From Verrucomicrobiales bacterium (lineage in GTDB: Bacteria; Verrucomicrobiota; Verrucomicrobiia; Verrucomicrobiales; DEV007): DNA of 64,000 nucleotides. The first letter of the stretch is position 1. Each line of letters starts with the position of its first letter. The DNA lies in NCBI GenBank assembly GCA_029213005.1, contig JARGPI010000010.1:1-64000 (forward strand), in the 5' to 3' direction. Below are positions 9,620 through 16,236 of the stretch, in pieces. The notes beneath the pieces were generated by a model. The model did no database searches. It worked only from the letters and a program-made list of their open reading frames with translations, and was not told where the DNA came from. Position numbers and translations under genes: made by a program.

Positions 9620-10039
9620 ATGGCAAAAAAGAAGGATATATTCGAAGGTGAGGAGTTAAAAGCCGACCTCTCTCCCATGATCGACCTCGTCTTTTTGCTG
9701 CTGATCTTTTTTATGGTCACGGCGAATATGATTACCTATGAAAAGGATAAACGGGTGGTAGTCCCGGTGGCCAGTGACGCCAAAGTTCCTGAATTAATCG
9801 AAGGCCGCATTGTGATGAACGTGCTGCAGGATGGCACCATCGTTGACACCAAAAAGCGAGTTCTTAGCGAATCCGAACTCACCCAATTGATGTCCCAGGC
9901 CAAGGCAAAAAATCCCAAGACGCGCCTCCATCTCCGCGCCGATGCCCGCGTGCCCTACAAACATATCAAAACCGCGAGCCGGGCGTCTGCTGCCGGTGGT
10001 GTTCCCACCGTCATTTTCTCAACTCACGTTGTCCAGTAA
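9620..10039 (+). CDS. ExbD/TolR-type protein 1
   Basis: A 139-residue protein with a short basic N-terminus, one membrane helix (about 20-40) and a periplasmic domain. The helix begins LSPMIDLVFLLLIFF, in which the Asp of MID corresponds to the essential proton-path aspartate of ExbD. It lies between the ExbB-type gene and a second ExbD gene. ExbD proteins work as dimers in the ExbB pore, so two different ExbD genes suggest a heterodimer or alternative complexes. Confidence 0.94.
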   Translation: MAKKKDIFEGEELKADLSPMIDLVFLLLIFFMVTANMITYEKDKRVVVPVASDAKVPELIEGRIVMNVLQDGTIVDTKKRVLSESELTQLMSQAKAKNPKTRLHLRADARVPYKHIKTASRASAAGGVPTVIFSTHVVQ

Positions 10040-10051
10040 CCTTTTAGTTTC

Positions 10052-10492
10052 ATGCCTAAAAAAAGCGATCCATTTGCGAACCAGCCCGCTCCCGATGCCG
10101 ACATCTCACCGATGATCGATGTGGCCTTCCTGCTGCTGATCTATTTTATTGTCACAACCACACTGCAAAAGAACGAGGCAGACCTCAGCCTGACCTTGCC
10201 CGGTATTTCTGAAGCCGACAGTAAGAAAGTCAAAATCAAACAAACCGTGGTCAAAATCGATCCGGCCGGCGTAATCTACGTTAATGGCGAAGCGGCGGAC
10301 AGCGATGTGAATGATCGAACCGTGCCGGTGCTTACCGATCGACTAAAACGCTACGCCGCCAGCACGGCATTGGCCCAGGCCGAACCCCAGATCATCATCG
10401 ATTGTGACGATGAAGGCAAAGGGCAGCGGTTTGTCGATGTATTAAACGCCTGCGCCAAAGCAGATATCAGAAATATCACCTTGGCGAATTAA
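10052..10492 (+). CDS. ExbD/TolR-type protein 2
   Basis: A 146-residue protein with the same plan as its neighbour: cytoplasmic N-terminus, membrane helix starting ISPMIDVAFLLLIYF with the conserved Asp, and a periplasmic domain of about 100 residues. The periplasmic part differs clearly from that of the first ExbD (KQTVVKIDPAGVIYVNG), so this is an old duplication. Nine bases separate it from the large TPR gene downstream, which indicates shared transcription. Confidence 0.93.
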   Translation: MPKKSDPFANQPAPDADISPMIDVAFLLLIYFIVTTTLQKNEADLSLTLPGISEADSKKVKIKQTVVKIDPAGVIYVNGEAADSDVNDRTVPVLTDRLKRYAASTALAQAEPQIIIDCDDEGKGQRFVDVLNACAKADIRNITLAN

Positions 10493-10501
10493 CCGGAAAC
10501 A

Positions 10502-13500
10502 ATGCCAGTCCTTCCCACATCTCAAATTTGTCGCCTTTGCCATGTAGGTTACGCTGCGTTTGTTCTGCTGTTTTTCACCTCAATCGGGAATGCCGAGAAC
10601 ATCGTGGAGACGTATAACAAAACGGTCACCGCGATTGGAAACAAGGAGCACGAAAAAGCCCTTATTCTTTGCAACAAAGTCATCAAAGAATACGGGCTTG
10701 AAGAGGGAAAAAAGATTTTCGGCCCCGTCCACGGTCACTGGTATTATTTGCGCGGTCTTTGCATGATTGCCAAGGACGATTATGAGGCGGCGTCTTCAGA
10801 TTTTGAAATTTGCTACAACTGCGCTTTCGACAAACCCTTTATCGAATCAACAGGAGCTACGGTCGGTCCGGGCGGAGTCATCAGAGAGCGGCGTTGCAAA
10901 GAATGCATTGGGTTTGGGCGAATCACCCCCAAAGGGGGCGGCAAATCTGATGGCGATGATGGTAAGATTACCTGCCCGAGCTGTGGGGGAACTGGTCGGC
11001 CCGATGGAGAGGGCGCTGCTCTTCATCAAAAAACAGACGACGCTCACGGCATACGTCCCAACACCTACCGGATGCATGCTCTGGTGCAGTGGGGCAACTG
11101 CCAAATGGTCCTCGAAAACTACACCAACGCCAAGTTGCTCTACGAGAAAGCGCTGACAATCGACGTCGCTAACCGCCTTAACTTTAACTGGAAACTCTAT
11201 GCAGCGGTTAATATGGGCCGGTGCATGTTAAAAACCGGAGCAACGGATGAAGGTTATAACTACATCATCCGCGCGCTCGATGCCGAACGCTTTCCCCTCC
11301 CCATTAAACTGGTCGTATTCCAAATCCTCGCCAACGACTGGACACCCGAGGTGAGCCCGGATCTGGCCCGCGAATTTCTCGACCAATACCGCTATATCCC
11401 GCTCAGCACTCCAATCGAAGAGCGAGCCAAACGAAACCCCGACTTCTTCTTCCTCGCAAATGATGCAGCGAAAAAGAACGATCCTTTATTGGCTCTGAGT
11501 TGGTACCGCATGATTGCACACCCCGGGCAGGCGATCGCCGAACTCGACGATAAGATCGAACGATATGAGGCCCGCAAGAAGTCGGATCGGCGCCCCGAGA
11601 TCATCCCTCTTTTAGACGAAGAAATTGCGGAAGCCACCAAAACACGCAATGCAATCAGGGACACCTTTTGGTCGATGCAGGCCGGACTTGGCATTGCCCA
11701 CTACCAGTTAAAAAACTACTCCGCCAGTTTTTCTATCTACAAAGGCCTCTCTGATTTTGCCCCGAAAAGCCATGAAGGACGGCCCGAGTTTCTCCACAAT
11801 GCTATATTTTCGGCGGTGCAAATCAACGATTGGAAAACCGCCTACGAATACGGCATGACCTTTCTCGATGAATTTCCCAATCACCAATTGAAACCGGCGG
11901 TGGTCCGGGTACTCGTCGAAATGATCTTCATTCAGGGCAACTATCAAAAAGCCTACGAAATTTCCAAAGAGGTTCGCAAAGATATGGAACCGGGTTCGGA
12001 GATGCGGGAGATCCCCGATTTTGTGGTCGGAGCGAGCGCTTTTCAGCTCGGAAATATCGACGAAGCTGAGACCGAGTTGACTAAGTATCTGGGCACCTAT
12101 GACCCGGCCCAAAGGAAAGAGCCGGCCATGTTTTTCCTCGGGTCGGTTAAAACGAGAAAATCTGATTGGCCTGCCGCTACGTCGATTTTCGATCAGTTTC
12201 TGGACGAGTTTCCACAATCGGCGATGACCTCAAGTGTGCTTTATCAAAACGGCATGGCCAAATACATGATGGAGGACAATGAAACCGCGCTAACTCTCAT
12301 CGATCGCCTTCACAACGATTACCCGGATGCCCCGGAAGGTCCCGGAGGCTGGAATTTGCGGGCCGACATCAACAGCATGGAAGAAGCCGATTTCGACACG
12401 GAAATCAGCCCGGCTCTGAACCAGGCCATCACCACTTCGAAGAATTTTGCCGGTCAGGAAGAAATTTCAGCCTATGCCATGTGGCAGATGATGGTGAACC
12501 TTGCGGGTCTCGAACGCTGGGAAGAAGCAGGCCAATGGATCGATCGATTTGAAAAAGAACACCCCGACTCGGTCTACGCGGTCGATTTGCTAATTGGATC
12601 TTTGGAAACACTGGTCGCGTTAAACCGGGTCGATGAGGCATCTCAGAAATTGGAAGCCTTGTTGTATAAATCCGGAGGGGATGCCGCCGGAAGTCAACTC
12701 GCTGAGCTATTTGGCACCTACCTTGATTTCATCAAAGAAAACGATCCCGACAATGCTCCCGACCGTCTCGAAGAATTAAGTCTTTCCACCAAATCAAGCG
12801 CGGCTCTGCAAGCCTGGGCAAAAATCGGAAAGATTCAGGTTCTCGAAGATGCCGAAGGTGACAACCAAGAAGCGATTCAAACGATCTTTTATCAATTGAA
12901 CAACAACTTCGATCCATCAGAGCACTCCAACTATATCATTGTCCGTCTCGCCCGCTGGCACAGCGAAACCCGAAACAAACCGGCCGATGCCGCGCCACTT
13001 TACGATTACATATTGGAAAACCGGGAGGGAAGCGAGGACTTTGATCTCGCCCTGCTCGACCGCGCTCAAATCGACGCCAAATCAGCACTTCCCGAAGACC
13101 GTTCCCGGGCGATGATGAATTTCAACCGCGTCCTCAACGAATTCGGAAATGCTGAACTGGCAGAAAACGCGAACGTTGGAGTGGCCCGTCTGTTGACCGA
13201 AGATGGCAAATACGAGGAGGCCCTGCCTCTCTGGGAAGCCTACATGGAAAACAATGCCTGGAACAAATTTTCCGCAGAAGCAAACTACAACTACGGGCTT
13301 TGTCTCGATAAACTGGGACAAACCGACGAAGCGCTCGTGGTCTATATCAACACCTACAATGCCTTCCCCGGGTACGTTGAGTTTTCCACTCTGGCCTACC
13401 TGAGATCAGCCCTGATCATGAAAGGAAAAGGAGAGGATTTAAAGGCACTGCTCATCCTGAAGGATATGTTGACTCGAATGCAAAAAATCGAGCACCCCAA

Positions 13501-13576
13501 TAAGAAAAAGGCTCTCCAATTGTTCACCAAGTGGCGCGCAGAATATGTCCCCCCAACAAAGGAAGCTGGGAAATGA
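10502..13576 (+). CDS. Large exported TPR protein with DnaJ-like zinc ribbon
   Basis: A 1024-residue protein. The signal peptide ends near A31 (SIGNA). TPR-type helix pairs run through most of the chain (for example ALILCNKVIKEYGLEEGKK, YTNAKLLYEKALTID, YEEALPLWEAYMEN), like the outer-membrane-associated TPR partners that accompany ExbB/TolQ genes in this phylum. Unusually, residues 132-165 interrupt the first TPRs with CKECIGFG and CPSCGGTG, two CxxCxGxG units 26 residues apart, the pattern of the zinc-binding region of DnaJ. It is probably periplasmic. It lies in the ExbBD operon; its stop overlaps the next start (ATGA). A scaffold for an envelope complex is the best guess. Confidence 0.85.
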   Translation: MPVLPTSQICRLCHVGYAAFVLLFFTSIGNAENIVETYNKTVTAIGNKEHEKALILCNKVIKEYGLEEGKKIFGPVHGHWYYLRGLCMIAKDDYEAASSDFEICYNCAFDKPFIESTGATVGPGGVIRERRCKECIGFGRITPKGGGKSDGDDGKITCPSCGGTGRPDGEGAALHQKTDDAHGIRPNTYRMHALVQWGNCQMVLENYTNAKLLYEKALTIDVANRLNFNWKLYAAVNMGRCMLKTGATDEGYNYIIRALDAERFPLPIKLVVFQILANDWTPEVSPDLAREFLDQYRYIPLSTPIEERAKRNPDFFFLANDAAKKNDPLLALSWYRMIAHPGQAIAELDDKIERYEARKKSDRRPEIIPLLDEEIAEATKTRNAIRDTFWSMQAGLGIAHYQLKNYSASFSIYKGLSDFAPKSHEGRPEFLHNAIFSAVQINDWKTAYEYGMTFLDEFPNHQLKPAVVRVLVEMIFIQGNYQKAYEISKEVRKDMEPGSEMREIPDFVVGASAFQLGNIDEAETELTKYLGTYDPAQRKEPAMFFLGSVKTRKSDWPAATSIFDQFLDEFPQSAMTSSVLYQNGMAKYMMEDNETALTLIDRLHNDYPDAPEGPGGWNLRADINSMEEADFDTEISPALNQAITTSKNFAGQEEISAYAMWQMMVNLAGLERWEEAGQWIDRFEKEHPDSVYAVDLLIGSLETLVALNRVDEASQKLEALLYKSGGDAAGSQLAELFGTYLDFIKENDPDNAPDRLEELSLSTKSSAALQAWAKIGKIQVLEDAEGDNQEAIQTIFYQLNNNFDPSEHSNYIIVRLARWHSETRNKPADAAPLYDYILENREGSEDFDLALLDRAQIDAKSALPEDRSRAMMNFNRVLNEFGNAELAENANVGVARLLTEDGKYEEALPLWEAYMENNAWNKFSAEANYNYGLCLDKLGQTDEALVVYINTYNAFPGYVEFSTLAYLRSALIMKGKGEDLKALLILKDMLTRMQKIEHPNKKKALQLFTKWRAEYVPPTKEAGK

Positions 13577-14748
13577 TCGCACTTAAAAACAGTGATTTCG
13601 GTAGAAAGAAGCCAAACGGTACCCTGTACCGTTTGAGAGTGAACAGGGTACGGTCCAAAACGGCACCCGGTACCACGCTTCGAATACCGGAAAAATCGCT
13701 TTCGGGACAGGCCTGTGTAATCATTCTCTCTCTGCTCCTTGTCCTCTCGACGATTCATGCTCAACAACCTGTCACAGCCACCGTTCACCGGAACGACGGC
13801 CTGGTTCGGAGTGTCCAGATTCGTACCGCCAATAACAACGGCATCATGTGGACCGGGCGGGGCGCCCCGAATCCTGAGTTTATGCCTCATGACGAAATTG
13901 CCTACGTCGACTTTGCCGAACCGGATTTGTGGGAGGAGGCCAATAACGACTATTACCAAGGCGACTACACTAAGGCTATCGCCGCCTTTTCCAGCATAGC
14001 AAATAATGCCTATGCCCACTTCCATCCGACGCCCGGCAACTACGCATCCCTGGCCCGGTTGCGACTGATCGAATGCTACCGCGAAACCGGCAATGCAAAA
14101 GCGATCGTCGAAACCGCCGCCAAACTTCAAGGCGGATCCCTTCCCAAAGCGTATCGTGCCCGGATGGAGGTGGTCGAGGCGTGGGCGGAACTCGGAAAAG
14201 GCAAGTGGAATGAAGCGCTCCAGAAAGCGGAATCCATCTCTGCCAATCCGATTGCGCCGGATCGCAACGACCTTGGTTTCATCAAAGCGATTGCTTTGGA
14301 AAAAACCGGTAAAACGAACGAAGCGATCATCGCCTACGGAACCGCCTTTACGGTCGATTTTGGAGGCTCGCGTCTCCTCGCAAAACGGGCCCTGCAAAAT
14401 GCGATCCTTTTGCTTATCAATCAGAACAACCCCGACCGGGAAACCGAATTGCATTCGCTGGTTCATACCTATGCGAAAGTCTATAACAAGGGAAGTCTCT
14501 GGGACGGAGCCCCCGCAAAAGCCGTTGAACTGTTAGAAAGAAAACTGGACTTGCCCGAGATCAAAGCGAAACCCAAGGAGAAACCCGCCGCGGCCGAAAG
14601 CGAAACGGCAGCGGAACCGAAGAGGCCCGAAAAACCCGACGCGAATGCCCCGGGCAAAAGCAAAACTAAGGGAAAAGCTAAAGTCCCGCGTAAAGGCAAT
14701 ACCAAAGGTGCCCCGAAAGGCGGGAAAGCCGCGAATAAACCAAAGTAA
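13573..14748 (+). CDS. Exported TPR-type protein with repeat-extended N-terminus
   Basis: A 391-residue protein from ATG 13573, chosen because it overlaps the previous stop as ATGA; the frame is open a further 14 codons up. The hydrophobic segment (ACVIILSLLLVLSTIHA) begins only at residue 47, so the n-region is far too long for an ordinary signal peptide. Residues about 14-36 are encoded by a palindromic repeat that recurs at 24.0 kb. The mature part begins with a beta-rich domain (TATVHRNDGLVRSVQIRTANNNGIMW), then helix pairs of TPR type (about 110-300) and a Lys/Pro/Ala-rich tail. Two bases separate it from the SAM/vWA gene. Role unknown; context says ExbBD envelope system. Confidence 0.82.
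   Translation: MIALKNSDFGRKKPNGTLYRLRVNRVRSKTAPGTTLRIPEKSLSGQACVIILSLLLVLSTIHAQQPVTATVHRNDGLVRSVQIRTANNNGIMWTGRGAPNPEFMPHDEIAYVDFAEPDLWEEANNDYYQGDYTKAIAAFSSIANNAYAHFHPTPGNYASLARLRLIECYRETGNAKAIVETAAKLQGGSLPKAYRARMEVVEAWAELGKGKWNEALQKAESISANPIAPDRNDLGFIKAIALEKTGKTNEAIIAYGTAFTVDFGGSRLLAKRALQNAILLLINQNNPDRETELHSLVHTYAKVYNKGSLWDGAPAKAVELLERKLDLPEIKAKPKEKPAAAESETAAEPKRPEKPDANAPGKSKTKGKAKVPRKGNTKGAPKGGKAANKPK
13614..13680. repeat. Interspersed palindromic repeat (GTACCCTGTACCGTTT type), copy 1
   Basis: Arms AAACGGTAC (13614-13622) and GTACCGTTT (13626-13634) form a perfect 9-bp hairpin with a 3-base loop; related fragments (AACAGGGTACGG, CGGCACCCGGTACC) follow to about 13676. The string GTACCCTGTACCGTTT-like core recurs at 23990-24048. 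It lies inside the coding sequence of a TPR protein, ahead of the signal segment, and keeps the frame open. Confidence 0.7.
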
Positions 14749-14750
14749 CT

Positions 14751-16160
14751 ATGGACTTTAACGAATGGCTGGAGATTCAAGGACTTAGCAAATACGCGGA
14801 TGTATTTGCTGAGAACGAAATCGACGAAGTCGAGATTCTCGCCCACTTAAGTGATGCGGAATTGGAGTCGCTTGGTGTTCCCCTGGGAGCGCGAAAGAAA
14901 GTGAAACGCGCCCTGTCCGGTGAAGCTCAACCATCGACTCCCGCACTGGCGCCAGAACAAATCGCACCTGCACCTGCACCTGCACCTGCACCTGCACCTG
15001 CACCAAACGAATATCTACCCGGGCCTGAGAGGGTCGACGCCCCGCCTGCGGAGCCCTCTTATCAAGAAGTGGTTCCTCAACCCGCAGGTCCTCCTGTCGA
15101 AGCCCCCTCCCTTACCCAACCGCCCCAGATAGCATCAGCCCCACCGACTTCCGCGGCAGCACCTACCGGCGGATTCCACCCCGCAGCCCCTGTCGCTTCA
15201 TTACGCGTTCAGCCAAAAGGCAAAAAGAGCAGCAAAGCAACTGCCATCCTCATCGCCGTTGGAGTTCACGTTGTCATCATCGTGATCGCCACCACGCTGA
15301 CCATTTTTGCGGCGTCGAAGGACGAACCGGAAATCATCGCATCCATTGCCCCGCCCTCAACTAATCCGCAGCAGGAGATGAAAAAGAAGACGGTCTCAAA
15401 ACAGATGAAACAGGCGCCATCTGCCGCATCAGCAGCCGCCGCCCCCATGGCGATGATGATGAAAGCGAACGCCGCCGCGCAATTCACCGCTCCCGACGTG
15501 ACCCGGACCAGCACGGGACCTCTCGGCATGGGCGAAGGAGATCTTGGCTCCGGAGCATTTGGCGTGGGAGATGGCCTCGGCGAAGGCGCGGGGAACGGCG
15601 GCTCATTTTTCGGTATCTCCACGACTGGAGAACTGGCGGTAATTTTCGATGTTACCGCTTCGATGTACAAGGTGGTTCCCGGAGTGGTCAATGAGATCAA
15701 CAAAAGCTTCAAAACCTCGCAGGTTGTTGCGGTCTTCAATGGCGGTTTTCCCCGAAGAAAAGCAACCCAATTGATTCCCTACCGATCCAACCGAACCGTT
15801 TTGGGGTTAGTTAAAGATAATTCAACAAAATATAAGAAAACCGCTATAGCTGACGCAATGAATAAAGCCTTGTATCGATTGGAGCGCTGCGATTCGATAC
15901 AAGGCCCCGGCCAAAGTCTGGGAACAGCACTGGAACTGATGCTAAAACAAGACGGGGCCCCCGGAACCATTTTTATATTTTCCGATTTCGACAATGCCGT
16001 AGACGCGAAATACATGAGTGAACTCGAACTGCTCTGCAGAAGAAAACAGGCCAAAGTCGTATTTTGGAATCCGGTGGGAGGCCGATGGCAAACCAAGGCT
16101 CAATACCAAAAATTCGCGAAGGTCGTCGGCGGTGAAGTGAAAGAGGTGGAACTCAAGTAA
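14751..16160 (+). CDS. SAM-domain, TonB-like anchor and vWA-domain membrane protein
   Basis: A 469-residue protein with an unusual order. Residues 1-56 form a SAM (sterile alpha motif) domain: MDFNEWLEIQGL, IDEVEIL, SLGVPLGARKK. A Pro/Ala-rich linker with seven APs follows. A single membrane helix lies at about 163-188 (KATAILIAVGVHVVIIVIAT), similar to TonB anchors. Then come an Ala/Met-rich and a Gly-rich stretch and, from residue 293, a von Willebrand A-like domain with a MIDAS-type D-V-T-A-S (D300) and IFIFSDFDNA. The SAM domain would be cytoplasmic and the vWA domain periplasmic. The SAM domain is about 39/56 identical to that of the next gene. With ExbBD upstream, it could be the energised partner in place of TonB; this is inference. 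Confidence 0.83.
   Translation: MDFNEWLEIQGLSKYADVFAENEIDEVEILAHLSDAELESLGVPLGARKKVKRALSGEAQPSTPALAPEQIAPAPAPAPAPAPAPNEYLPGPERVDAPPAEPSYQEVVPQPAGPPVEAPSLTQPPQIASAPPTSAAAPTGGFHPAAPVASLRVQPKGKKSSKATAILIAVGVHVVIIVIATTLTIFAASKDEPEIIASIAPPSTNPQQEMKKKTVSKQMKQAPSAASAAAAPMAMMMKANAAAQFTAPDVTRTSTGPLGMGEGDLGSGAFGVGDGLGEGAGNGGSFFGISTTGELAVIFDVTASMYKVVPGVVNEINKSFKTSQVVAVFNGGFPRRKATQLIPYRSNRTVLGLVKDNSTKYKKTAIADAMNKALYRLERCDSIQGPGQSLGTALELMLKQDGAPGTIFIFSDFDNAVDAKYMSELELLCRRKQAKVVFWNPVGGRWQTKAQYQKFAKVVGGEVKEVELK
14964..14999 (+). repeat. Hexanucleotide tandem repeat GCACCT x6
   Basis: Six perfect copies of GCACCT followed by a near copy (GCACCA), coding for alternating Pro-Ala in the linker of the SAM/vWA protein. 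Changes in copy number would keep the frame and only alter linker length. Confidence 0.9.
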
Positions 16161-16196
16161 CGAGGCCAGTTCTTTATTCAGGAACCTTTTTTATCT

Positions 16197-16221
16197 AAAT
16201 GTGGAATCAATGTCCGCATTT
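16197..16221 (+). promoter_or_regulatory. Inverted repeat between the two SAM genes
   Basis: Arms AAATGTGGA and TCCGCATTT are separated by ATCAATG. One base pair is a G-U wobble in RNA, so a 9-bp stem with a 7-base loop is possible. There is no T-run after it, so it is not a typical terminator. The left arm shares AAATGTGGA with the 18-bp element. It stands 15 bases before the ATG of the SAM/cytochrome gene and could be an operator or a translation-control hairpin. Confidence 0.4.
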
Positions 16222-16236
16222 AAGCAAATTTGAACT

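Noticed and set aside
13396..14466. Minus-strand open frame of 356 codons
   Set aside because: It lies opposite two well-supported TPR genes, has no domain pattern, and its composition mirrors their codon bias.
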